From assembly GCA_963818925.1 (NCBI GenBank), contig CAWFTN010000001.1, positions 434,001 through 498,000 on the forward strand: a stretch of DNA of 64,000 nt, written 5' to 3'. Position 1 is the stretch's first letter; each line of letters begins with the position of its first letter. Under the pieces are notes generated by a model. It did no database searches and had not been told where the DNA came from. It worked only from the letters and a program-made list of their open reading frames with translations. Position numbers and translations under genes: made by a program. The DNA comes from JAMXLG01 sp963818925. Its GTDB lineage: Bacteria > Vulcanimicrobiota > Vulcanimicrobiia > Vulcanimicrobiales > Vulcanimicrobiaceae. Shown here piece by piece: positions 26,316-34,386 of this stretch.

Positions 26316-27212
26316 ATGGCACCGAGGGACGGAGTTCTCGTGCTTGCGGGGCCGACGGCGTCGGGGAAGACCGATCTTGCGATTGCGCTCGCGAAGCGGT
26401 TCGGTGCGGAGATCGTCGGCGCGGATTCGCGACAGATCTATCGTGATATGCCTATTGGGACGGCTGCGCCGAATGAAGCACAACGTGCCGAAGTTCCGCA
26501 TCACCTCATTGGATTGTTGGATCCGTACGAAAGGTATTCCGCCGGGCGTTTCGCGCGCGATGCCCGCGCAATCATTCGCGACATTCACGCACGCGGACGT
26601 CGCGCGATCGTCGCCGGGGGAACCGGTTTTTACGTGCGCGCGCTCACGGGTGACGTTCATCTGGCGGCGCAATACGATGAAGCGCTTCGGGAGCGCCTTG
26701 CGCACGAGGCGAAGCTGCATCCGCCGAAATTTTTGCACGAATGGCTGGGGCTTCACGATCCGGCTCGGGCGTTCGCGCTCGATCCGCATGACACGTATCG
26801 CGTGCTGCGTGCGCTCGAAGTCGCGCTAGCTCCGGAGAGTATGCGCGACGAGCGTGCCCTAAGCACCGGCGAAGAGGAGATGCGGTACGTGAAAGTATTT
26901 CTCGACGTGCCGGTCGCCGAAAACGATCGAAGAATCGCGCTGCGCACCGATGCAATGTTGCGCGCCGGACTAGTTGAGGAAGCTGAGCGTGTCGGCGCCG
27001 AAGCGGTAGCCGCGACCGCCGTCGGTTATCCGCAGGCGCTCGCATATGCGAGCGGTTGGAGCACCCTGGAGGAGTTGCGCGAGACGCTCGCGCGCGCGAC
27101 GCGGCGTTACGCGCGCCGTCAGCGCGGCTGGTTTCGCCGGGAGCCGGAGACCAATTGGCTGCCGCCCGAGGACGTTGAGCGTGCGGCAAGGGAATTGCTC
27201 GGCTGGGCTTAA
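26316..27212 (+). CDS. miaA: tRNA dimethylallyltransferase MiaA
   Basis: MiaA adds the dimethylallyl group to A37 of tRNAs reading UNN codons, using DMAPP; MiaB then methylthiolates it. The 298-residue protein has the P-loop GPTASGKT at residues 12-19, the DSRQIYRDM segment and the GGTGFYVRAL motif. ATG 26316 begins one base after the mutL stop and is preferred over the in-frame start 96 bp earlier. The order mutL-miaA-hfq is a common bacterial arrangement. Confidence 0.95.
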   Translation: MAPRDGVLVLAGPTASGKTDLAIALAKRFGAEIVGADSRQIYRDMPIGTAAPNEAQRAEVPHHLIGLLDPYERYSAGRFARDARAIIRDIHARGRRAIVAGGTGFYVRALTGDVHLAAQYDEALRERLAHEAKLHPPKFLHEWLGLHDPARAFALDPHDTYRVLRALEVALAPESMRDERALSTGEEEMRYVKVFLDVPVAENDRRIALRTDAMLRAGLVEEAERVGAEAVAATAVGYPQALAYASGWSTLEELRETLARATRRYARRQRGWFRREPETNWLPPEDVERAARELLGWA

Positions 27213-27217
27213 ACGGA

Positions 27218-27472
27218 ATGCGTATGGCGATCAGCCTCCAGGACACGTTTCTCGCGGAATGCAAACGCGCGGGTACGCATGTGACGGTGTACCTGATGAA
27301 TGGTTTTCAATTGCGCGGCACGGTGAAAGGCTTCGATCCATTCACCGTGTTGCTTGAGTACGAGCGTAAAACGCACCTGATCTATAAACACGCGATTTCG
27401 ACGATTTCACCGTCCGCCGCCGTGGCGGTCGCGCCTGAACCGCCGGTCGTAGAGAGCAGCGCTTCGTCGTGA
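27218..27472 (+). CDS. hfq: RNA chaperone Hfq
   Basis: Hfq is the hexameric Sm-like RNA chaperone for small RNA pairing. The 84-residue protein has Sm1 (LQDTFLAECKRAGTHVTVYL) and Sm2 ending in LIYKHAISTISP, with the YKHA proximal-face RNA-binding signature. A short Ala/Pro/Ser-rich tail follows. ATG 27218 or ATG 27224 could be the start. It sits 5 bp after miaA and overlaps dapF by 4 bp. Confidence 0.95.
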   Translation: MRMAISLQDTFLAECKRAGTHVTVYLMNGFQLRGTVKGFDPFTVLLEYERKTHLIYKHAISTISPSAAVAVAPEPPVVESSASS

Positions 27473-28266
27473 TCGATCGCGTTGCCGCCAGCAAAATGCA
27501 CGGCGCGCGCAACGATTTCATCGTCGTGGACGCGCGTACGAATCCGTTGGACGATTTACCCGAAATGGCGCGCCGACTCTGCGACCGGCACACCGGTATC
27601 GGTGCGGACGGCGTGCTCGTTGTCGGCTCGTCGCCGTCGGGACGCGCGTCGATGCGCGTCATCAACGCGGACGGGAGCGAAGCGGAAATGTGCGGCAATG
27701 GAGTTCGTTGCGTCGCGCGCTTTCTCGACGAGCGCGGCGAAGGCCGCGAGGCAATCATTGAAACGGCGGCCGGTCCAATTCGGACATCGGTAGTGGATCG
27801 CGGTGAAACGTACCGCGTACGCGTCGACGTGGGCGTTCCGAGAATCCGCGACCTCGCGCTTCCCTTCGAAGACGCTGTCGCGGTCGAGGTTGGAAATCCG
27901 CACATCGTTCTGTTTCGTAAATCGATCGACGAGATGGATTTGCTTTCCTTGGGACAGGAGATGCAGCAGAGTCCGCTGTTTCCCGCGGGTATAAACCTGC
28001 ATGTCGCCTCGATCAACGATAGGCACGATATGCGCGTGCGTCATTACGAACGTGGCGCCGGTTTGACGATGGCTTGCGGAACCGGCACGGTCGCGTGCGC
28101 TGCCGCGGCCATGGCGCGCGGTGCCGCCGCTTCGCCGGTCACGGTCCATGTGCCGGGTGGCGATCTGCTCATAGAGATCGATCCGGCGGGACGTGCATTC
28201 ATGACCGGTCCGGCCGTGCATGTGTTCGACACGACGATCGAGGTTCGCGTTCCGGATCGCGTCTGA
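27469..28266 (+). CDS. dapF: Diaminopimelate epimerase
   Basis: DapF interconverts LL- and meso-diaminopimelate, for lysine and peptidoglycan synthesis, without a cofactor. The 265-residue protein has the two catalytic cysteines: C75 in AEMCGNGVRC and C203 in MACGTGT. The GNPH segment and ERGAG (E194) are also present. The start is GTG within the hfq stop (GTGA overlap). Meso-DAP-type peptidoglycan is therefore likely in this organism. Confidence 0.95.
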   Translation: MIDRVAASKMHGARNDFIVVDARTNPLDDLPEMARRLCDRHTGIGADGVLVVGSSPSGRASMRVINADGSEAEMCGNGVRCVARFLDERGEGREAIIETAAGPIRTSVVDRGETYRVRVDVGVPRIRDLALPFEDAVAVEVGNPHIVLFRKSIDEMDLLSLGQEMQQSPLFPAGINLHVASINDRHDMRVRHYERGAGLTMACGTGTVACAAAAMARGAAASPVTVHVPGGDLLIEIDPAGRAFMTGPAVHVFDTTIEVRVPDRV

Positions 28267-28271
28267 ACGGT

Positions 28272-29480
28272 ATGATCGGGCTTGCTTGTTGCGACCATGA
28301 AGGGCGCATTTACTATGACGATACACGGACGCCGCTCGCTGACGGCGGGATCGTTCGTGAACCGAACGTCGAGGACCTGATTCCCGCGCCGCGGGGAACC
28401 GTCGAGATGATTCTGCCCGGCCGTCGCGCGCTGACGATCGATGGTGCGTTCGCAGATGAGTACGCGCTCGCCGCGATTTTGCCGGCGGGCTATACGCGAT
28501 TGCTCGTGCCGGCCTATGCGAAAGAGCCCGATGCGCCGACGCTGCCGCTCTTCGGTTATACGTTTGCGTGCGTCGTTGACGACGAGTTGTACGTCGCCGC
28601 AATGAAGACCGACGAGAGTGAGGATTGGCAGCCGAGGTATTTCGCCGAAGGCGAACTCGAGCGCATTCTCGATCGGCGAATAGCGACGGATCCGTCGAAC
28701 CGCATCCTCGCGCAAGTTGCGCTGTGTTCGCGCGAATACGGCTGTTTCACGGCGCAGAACGTTTTTCTGGAGCGCGGCGAAGCGGCGCTTCCGGTATCGC
28801 CGAAGTGCAACGCGCGCTGCGTCGGCTGCATCTCGGAACAAGAGCCGGAGGCGGGACTGCAATCGCCTCAGGCGCGCATCACGTACGAAACGACTGCCGA
28901 TGAACTCGCGCGCGTCGGCGCCCATCATTTGGAACGCGTCGAGCATGGTATCATCTCGTTCGGTCAAGGATGTGAAGGAGAACCATTGTTACGTTCGGTT
29001 GCGATTGCGCGTGCGATCGAAACGATTCGAGGTGCGCGGTCGAACGGTACGATCAACCTCAATACGAACGGCAGCATGCCCTCCGCGCTCGAACGGTGCA
29101 TCGATGCGGGATTGCAGGCGGTTCGCATCAGCCTCAATTCATTTCGTCCACGCGTCTACGCAGCGTACTATCGGCCCATCGGATACGCACTAGACGACGT
29201 GCTTGCCTCGATCCGCCTCGCCGTTTCCCGTGGCTTGCGCGTCAGCTTGAATCTGCTCACGCATCCCGGCGTAACGGATGACGAAGAAGAAGTGGCTGCC
29301 ATGACGTCGTTTCTGCGCGACGTGAGGGTCGGCATGATCCAAACGCGGACGCTCAACATCGATCCCGAGTGGTACTTCGGCGCCGTGGGCCGACCGCGAC
29401 GAGTCGTGGGAATGCGCGCAGCGATCGAAGCGATCGCGTCGTGCGGTGTCGGCGTCGGAAATTTCACGCACACGCATTGA
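28272..29480 (+). CDS. Radical SAM protein of unknown function
   Basis: The 402-residue protein carries the radical SAM cluster motif CNARCVGC (about residues 177-184), preceded by SPK. It also has the downstream GQGCEGEP and LNTNGS segments typical of the SAM-binding barrel. The first about 170 residues form an extra N-terminal domain with an acidic, beta-rich composition that I do not recognise. It begins 5 bp after dapF and ends in a 3-bp overlap with the antiporter, so it belongs to the same operon. The substrate is unknown. Distant resemblance to AmmeMemoRadiSam or pyruvate-formate-lyase-activating-like proteins is possible. Confidence 0.75.
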   Translation: MIGLACCDHEGRIYYDDTRTPLADGGIVREPNVEDLIPAPRGTVEMILPGRRALTIDGAFADEYALAAILPAGYTRLLVPAYAKEPDAPTLPLFGYTFACVVDDELYVAAMKTDESEDWQPRYFAEGELERILDRRIATDPSNRILAQVALCSREYGCFTAQNVFLERGEAALPVSPKCNARCVGCISEQEPEAGLQSPQARITYETTADELARVGAHHLERVEHGIISFGQGCEGEPLLRSVAIARAIETIRGARSNGTINLNTNGSMPSALERCIDAGLQAVRISLNSFRPRVYAAYYRPIGYALDDVLASIRLAVSRGLRVSLNLLTHPGVTDDEEEVAAMTSFLRDVRVGMIQTRTLNIDPEWYFGAVGRPRRVVGMRAAIEAIASCGVGVGNFTHTH

Positions 29481-30583
29481 AGCTTTGGCAGATCGCGGCA
29501 GTCACGGTCGCCGGCCTGCTCTATGGGTTCTTCGAACCCGGACAATTGACGGACGCGTTCGGTTCTCTAACCCTCTACGTGTTGCTCCCGGCGCTGCTTT
29601 TCGAAGGGGCGTGGAATCTCGATTACCGCGCGATGCGAAGGCAAGGGCCGGCGATTATCACGCTTGCGGTACCGGGTGTTGCGCTCACTGCGCTCATCAT
29701 CGCCGGTGCGGTCTCCGTCGCCGGTGCCTCCTTTGGTGCCGCGCTGCTCACGGGTGCAATCTTGAGCGCAACGGACCCGATCGCCGTCGTCGCGGCGTTC
29801 CGGCGCATGCCGGTGCCGCGCATGCTTCGTACGCTGGTCGAATGCGAGTCGCTTTTCAACGACGCGATTGCCGTTGTGCTCTATCGCGCGGTTCTCGTAG
29901 TCGTGATGACGGCGAACGCGGACGCTCGCGACGTCGGATTTGCTGCGTTGTTCGCGGTCGCCGGTTCCGTGGCTGGTATCGCCTTCGGAACGGGCATCGC
30001 CTTCCTTGCCGCAACCGTCTTGCGCAGCCGCAAAAACGCGATCCTTCAAATCGTTACGACGCTCGTCTGCGCGTACGGAACGTATTTCGCGAGCGAGCGG
30101 CTTCGTATCTCGGGAATTTTCGCCATCATCTCGTTCGGCATCGCGTTACGCTACTTCGAACGGCGTTGGGTGACGGTCCAGTTGGCTGAGGACGTCGAGG
30201 GTTTTTGGGACGTCATCGCACGGGCCGCCAACGTCGTCGTCTTCTTTTTGATTGGCGCGGCGCTCGACGTCGCGCGAATCGGAGGAGGCGTGGCCTTCGT
30301 GATTGCCGCGCTGATCGGAGTTGCCGTTGCGCGCGCAGCTATCTCGGCGCTCTTGCTCCCCGGACGCTTTCCGCGATCCTGGCTTGCAGTGGTGCGCGTT
30401 GCCGGCTTGCGCGGCGCTCTCTCACTCGCGCTCGCGATCGCGCTCCCGCCGCACACCCCGTATCGCGAGCCGATTGTGGTTGCAACATTTGCCGTCGCGA
30501 TCGCGACGATCATCACGAGCGCGTTCACCATCCCGCCCGTCGTTGCGCGCGTAGCCAGACGTCAATATTCTGAACGTAAGTAG
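29477..30583 (+). CDS. Cation:proton antiporter (CPA1/NhaP type)
   Basis: The 368-residue membrane protein has about ten helices and the CPA1 signature motifs: TDPIAVVAAFRRM and the ion-binding ECESLFNDAIAVVL (E-S-x-x-N-D). It should exchange Na+ or K+ for protons across the inner membrane. It is somewhat short for the family because the first helix appears to be missing. The best start is TTG 29477 in a TTGA overlap with the radical SAM gene. The downstream DNA is a decayed GGDEF-EAL gene. Confidence 0.85.
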   Translation: MKLWQIAAVTVAGLLYGFFEPGQLTDAFGSLTLYVLLPALLFEGAWNLDYRAMRRQGPAIITLAVPGVALTALIIAGAVSVAGASFGAALLTGAILSATDPIAVVAAFRRMPVPRMLRTLVECESLFNDAIAVVLYRAVLVVVMTANADARDVGFAALFAVAGSVAGIAFGTGIAFLAATVLRSRKNAILQIVTTLVCAYGTYFASERLRISGIFAIISFGIALRYFERRWVTVQLAEDVEGFWDVIARAANVVVFFLIGAALDVARIGGGVAFVIAALIGVAVARAAISALLLPGRFPRSWLAVVRVAGLRGALSLALAIALPPHTPYREPIVVATFAVAIATIITSAFTIPPVVARVARRQYSERK

Positions 30584-30599
30584 GTACCGCTTCGCTTGC

Positions 30600-31441
30600 G
30601 TGGCGCCTCGTTGCCGCGAGCTGTACGAGTTCATCATCAGTTCGAGCATCGGGATATCTGTGTTCCGGGACGACTCGATCGATTCAACGATTCTGATCGC
30701 AACGCCGATACGGCCATGTATCGCGCCAAGGAGCGGCGCGAGCACGGATTCTGCATCTTCAGCCGGCGATGCAGGACGAAGCGCGCCTTCGCGATCGGCT
30801 GCAAGACGAGCTGCGCAAAGGCATTGCCTGATTCGTTCGCCTTATACTACCAGCCGGTCATTGCGGCGGCCGATGGTTCGAATCGTCCGGGCTGAGGCGC
30901 TGCTGCGGCTCGTCGCGACGGACGGGGAATTACTGCCTCGGTCCAAGTTTATCGAAGTCGCCGAAGAAACGGATCTGATCGTTGCGATCGGAGCGTGGGT
31001 ATTGCGGCAAGCGTGTCGAGAAATCGCCGCATGCGCCTGCAAACGACATGCCGCTTCGCATTTCCGTCAACATCTCGGCGCGTCACTTCATGCATCCGGC
31101 GTTTGCCGAAACGGTCGACTCGACGTTCGAGGTGCATCGTGTTCGACCACACGTTCATCTCGGACATAACCGACGGGCAGCAACGCATGATCGCGCGTTG
31201 GATTATTCGGATTGCGCACATGCTCGGCATGACGGTCACCTCGGAAGGCGTTGAGGACGTTGCCCAATACGACGTCCTCGATGCATTGCGTTGCGATCGC
31301 ATTCAAGGATTTTACGGCGCTCGTCCCATGCCATCGGACGAGTTCCGTTCGTTGCTTGAGGTGCATCGAGAGAAGCCGCTCGTCGAGCGCACAACACGTG
31401 CATCGGCTCGTATCGTGCGTTTACGCGCACAGGGCGCTTAA
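30600..31441 (+). pseudogene. Degraded GGDEF-EAL (c-di-GMP) protein gene
   Basis: Fragments of one GGDEF-EAL protein can be read in order only by changing frame several times. They are the end of a GGDEF domain (SSSIGISVF, then NADTAMYRAKERREHGFC), the start of an EAL domain (DSFALYYQPVIAA, then RAEALLRLVATDGELLPRSK), a further EAL piece (RISVNISARHFMHPAFAE) and the C-terminal EAL barrel (DGQQRMIARWIIRIAHMLG, SEGVEDVAQYDVL, QGFYGARPM). The 5' part of GGDEF is absent, and the middle of EAL, including several metal ligands, is deleted between about 31130 and 31145. It is non-functional and lies just after the antiporter gene. Confidence 0.85.
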
Positions 31442-31456
31442 CGCCGGAAACGACGG

Positions 31457-32308
31457 TTAATTCATGAACGAAAGACCGGCCCCGAAATAGTGCAGCTTTT
31501 GACCGTTGATGATTGTCGTTTGGAATCCGTACTCGACGTCCAACTGCACGTGTTCGCCGACGTCTTTTTGGTATCCGAAATCGAGAAGTGTTCTGCCCCC
31601 GAGGCCGGGACCCGCGTGGCTAGAGTAGGCGCACTCGGCGAACAGCTGAGACGGGCCCCCGGGAAGTGCCGCGGTGAATTCCACCGAGGGTGTGAATGCC
31701 GAGAACTGTTGAGTTTGCCCGGTGGAGCTTGCCCCGAAAAGTGAATTGAAACCGAACGTACCGGCTGCACCGAAAATCGAGTTGAATGCGTAGGACCAGT
31801 TGAGATTCCCGGTATACTGCGCCCCGCCGGCGGTGAACGACGAATCGCCCGTCGGCGCCGAGACCTGTAGGTTCGCGCCCCAGAGCGCTTTTGAATTATA
31901 TCCTAGCTCCCACTTCGCGCCGAAGTTCATATCGCTCGAGCCGCTAACGATAGATCCGCCTAGCGAGGAACGGTTGTATGAAGGTGGCGCGAACGCGATT
32001 TCCATATGCTGGCCGATTCCAAGCCGCACGAACGATTGCGGATAGTTGATCGCCGTTCCGCCGCCGGCACCGGTTATTGTCGCGTTCGTATAGCCGTTTT
32101 CAACGTCGACATGGCCGTCGCGAACGGTACAGACGGCGGTCGTGACGCTCGGGCGCGTTACGATTGAAAGAATGGAACCGCATGGATCGCTTGGAGCACT
32201 CGTAGGGGACGGTGAGGGCGAGGCGGGAGCCTGCGCAAGGGCCGCAGTTGTTGTGAGTATCGTTGCAAGCGCGACTGTAATAACCGCGCGCAGGGAGCGG
32301 ACGTTCAT
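31457..32308 (-). CDS. Outer-membrane beta-barrel protein (phenol MetA-like transporter family)
   Basis: The 283-residue product has a clear signal peptide (hydrophobic 6-24, cleavage near AQA), a short Pro/Ser linker and then about 220 residues of alternating hydrophobic and polar strands, rich in Gly, Ser, Asn and aromatics, ending LHYFGAGLSFMN. This is typical of the MetA-pathway/alginate-like outer-membrane channel families. It is evidence for a diderm envelope. The gene is divergent from the kdp operon and shares about 190 bp of upstream DNA with it. Confidence 0.75.
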   Translation of the reverse strand: MNVRSLRAVITVALATILTTTAALAQAPASPSPSPTSAPSDPCGSILSIVTRPSVTTAVCTVRDGHVDVENGYTNATITGAGGGTAINYPQSFVRLGIGQHMEIAFAPPSYNRSSLGGSIVSGSSDMNFGAKWELGYNSKALWGANLQVSAPTGDSSFTAGGAQYTGNLNWSYAFNSIFGAAGTFGFNSLFGASSTGQTQQFSAFTPSVEFTAALPGGPSQLFAECAYSSHAGPGLGGRTLLDFGYQKDVGEHVQLDVEYGFQTTIINGQKLHYFGAGLSFMN

Positions 32309-32495
32309 TTCGTCGCCTTTCAGAGCGCGCTCGCCTTGGTAGCTGGCGCGTACGGTGCGAGCGCCCCTATTATGCTTGATCGATCGTCGCGGCGGTATCG
32401 ATCAAACGGCCGAATCTACCGGCGCGTGATATCCGAATGGATCATCCGGATGGAGGCTCCCCGGTAGCAAGGCGAAGGCGTATCGTTAGGTCGAC
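32309..32495. promoter_or_regulatory. Divergent leader/promoter region between outer-membrane gene and kdp operon
   Basis: This 187-bp space must hold promoters for both the minus-strand outer-membrane gene and the plus-strand kdp operon. A TATTATG element near 32368 could be a -10 for kdp, but no good -35 is spaced correctly. Short inverted segments near 32425-32460 could fold in the kdp leader. I could not match it to a c-di-AMP or other known potassium riboswitch. Confidence 0.35.
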
Positions 32496-32579
32496 ATGTT
32501 GGAACTCGCCATCATTGCGCTTTCGATCGTCTGTTTCGCGCTTTTCGATTTCTACGTCTTGGGATGCGAGAAGGTGTAG
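32496..32579 (+). CDS. Predicted 27-aa membrane microprotein upstream of kdpF
   Basis: A 27-codon ORF (ATG 32496, TAG 32577) encodes one hydrophobic helix, MLELAIIALSIVCFALFDFY, followed by a short VLGCEKV tail. It ends 4 bp before kdpF and is preceded by an AGG site 5 nt upstream. Helix length and inside/outside charge fit a single-pass inner-membrane peptide, much like KdpF itself. The tail ending in a Cys/Glu/Lys cluster differs from the LRPEKF tail of KdpF. A similar tiny ORF ahead of kdpF occurs in some other kdp operons as far as I recall, but this was not checked. Confidence 0.55.
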   Translation: MLELAIIALSIVCFALFDFYVLGCEKV

Positions 32580-32583
32580 ATCG

Positions 32584-32673
32584 ATGCTGTTCGAGGACGT
32601 TCTTGGTCTGTTGCTGACCATCGCCGCGCTTGCGTATCTGATCTTCGCGATGCTGCGGCCCGAGAAGTTCTAG
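32584..32673 (+). CDS. kdpF: Potassium-transporting ATPase subunit KdpF
   Basis: This 29-residue single-helix protein (MLFEDVLGLLLTIAALAYLI... ending LRPEKF) has the standard KdpF form and position just before kdpA. KdpF stabilises the KdpFABC complex in the inner membrane. An AAGGTG ribosome site precedes ATG 32584, formed partly by the last codons of the microprotein ORF, so the two are probably translationally linked. Confidence 0.9.
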   Translation: MLFEDVLGLLLTIAALAYLIFAMLRPEKF

Positions 32674-32685
32674 GAGAATTACGGC

Positions 32686-34386
32686 ATGACCGCCATCGGC
32701 TGGATACAGGCCATCGTATTTTTTCTCATTGTATTGGCGGTGACGAAACCACTCGGCGTGTATATGACCGATGTGTTTGCAGGTGAGCGAACCTGGCTTT
32801 CGCCGGTGTTCGCCCCGGTCGAACGCTTCATGTATCGTCTGAGCGGCATCAACCCCGCTGAAGAGATGACGTGGTACGCATACGCGTTTTGCGTTCTCGC
32901 CTTCTCCCTCGTCAGTCTCACATATTTGTACGTGTTATTGCGCACGCAAGAGTGGCTGCCGTTAAATCCGCAGCACTTCGGTAACATGGCGCCCGATCTC
33001 GCATGGAACACCGCCGTCAGCTTTACCACGAATACGAACTGGCAGTTCTATTCCGGCGAATCGACGATGAGCTATCTTTCACAGATGGCCGGCCTCGCAT
33101 GGCACAATTTCGTTTCAGCGGCGGCCGGCATCGCGGTTGCGCTCGGCGTTATTCGCGGCGTCGTTCGCACCAGCGGAAAGACACTGGGAAACTTTTGGGT
33201 GGACTTGACGCGCGCGTCGCTCTACGTGCTCCTTCCGATATCGATCGTCGTAGGGCTGTTTTTAGTGTCGCAGGGTATTCCTCAAAACTTTCACCCCTAT
33301 CGAGACATCAAGACGCTCGAAGGCGTCACGCAGACGATAACCGGCGGACCGATGGGATCGCAAGAAGCGATCAAGGAGCTCGGTACGAACGGCGGCGGAT
33401 TCGTGAATGCGAACTCCGCGTCACCGAACGAGAACCCGACGCCGCTGACGAACCTGATCGAAATGCTGCTGATCTTTGCGATCGGCGCCGGATTGACGTA
33501 CACGTACGGCCGGATGGCGAAGAACACGAAGCAAGGATGGGCAATTTTCTCAGCGATGGCCGTGCTCTTCTTCGCCGGATTCACCGTTGCGTATTGGGCG
33601 GAATCCGCTGGAAACCCGATGGTCCATCAGATGGGCGTGCTCGGCGCAAACCTCGAAGGAAAGGAAGCGCGTTTCGGCGCGGCTGCCTCCGCGCTGTTCG
33701 CTACGGTGACGACCGACACGTCCTGCGGCGCCGTGAACGCAATGCACGATTCGTTTATGGCGCTCGGCGGTCTCGTACCCATCGTCAACATGCAGCTCGG
33801 CGAGATCATTTACGGCGGCGTCGGCAGCGGTCTCTACGGCATGATCGTCTTCGTCGTGCTGACGGTATTCATCGCCGGCCTGATGGTCGGCCGCACTCCC
33901 GAACTGCTTGGAAAGAAGATCGAACGGCGCGAGGTGCAGTTCGCGATTCTTGCGGCACTCGTTACGCCGTTACTCGTCCTCGTACCGACGGCAGTAGCTG
34001 CGGTGACGCCTGCAGGCCTTGCGACGTTGGATAACGCCGGACCACACGGGTTCGCGGAGATGCTCTATGCGTTTTCGTCGACAAACGCAAATAATGGATC
34101 CGCCTTTGCGGGTCTCGGCCCGAATCTGTTCTACAACATCGTGACCGGCATAAACATGTTGAGCGGCCGATTCCTCATCATCGTGCCGGCGCTGGCACTT
34201 GCCGGTACGCTTGCCGGAAAGAAAGCTGTCGCCGAAGGCGCAGGCACGTTCACCACCTATTCACCGATCTTCGTCGCGTTGCTCGTCGGGGTCATTATCA
34301 TCGTCGGCGCGCTTACATTCTTACCGGCCGACGCGCTCGGTCCAGTTGTCGAACATCTCCTCGTCAATCAAGGAAAGACGTTCTAA
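32686..34386 (+). CDS. kdpA: Potassium-transporting ATPase potassium-binding subunit KdpA
   Basis: KdpA is the channel-like subunit that selects K+ in the high-affinity KdpFABC pump. The 566-residue protein has about ten helices and four selectivity-filter loops, including TTNTNWQFYSGE, GTNGGGFVNANSASPNENPT, the TDTSCGAVNAMHDS loop and the late SSTNANNGSAFAGL. Length is normal. Its TAA shares one base with the ATG of kdpB. Confidence 0.97.
   Translation: MTAIGWIQAIVFFLIVLAVTKPLGVYMTDVFAGERTWLSPVFAPVERFMYRLSGINPAEEMTWYAYAFCVLAFSLVSLTYLYVLLRTQEWLPLNPQHFGNMAPDLAWNTAVSFTTNTNWQFYSGESTMSYLSQMAGLAWHNFVSAAAGIAVALGVIRGVVRTSGKTLGNFWVDLTRASLYVLLPISIVVGLFLVSQGIPQNFHPYRDIKTLEGVTQTITGGPMGSQEAIKELGTNGGGFVNANSASPNENPTPLTNLIEMLLIFAIGAGLTYTYGRMAKNTKQGWAIFSAMAVLFFAGFTVAYWAESAGNPMVHQMGVLGANLEGKEARFGAAASALFATVTTDTSCGAVNAMHDSFMALGGLVPIVNMQLGEIIYGGVGSGLYGMIVFVVLTVFIAGLMVGRTPELLGKKIERREVQFAILAALVTPLLVLVPTAVAAVTPAGLATLDNAGPHGFAEMLYAFSSTNANNGSAFAGLGPNLFYNIVTGINMLSGRFLIIVPALALAGTLAGKKAVAEGAGTFTTYSPIFVALLVGVIIIVGALTFLPADALGPVVEHLLVNQGKTF

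Noticed and set aside
32309..32495. Possible c-di-AMP or other potassium riboswitch ahead of kdp
   Set aside because: Short inverted segments exist, but I could not match a known riboswitch core. A covariance search would be needed to support it.
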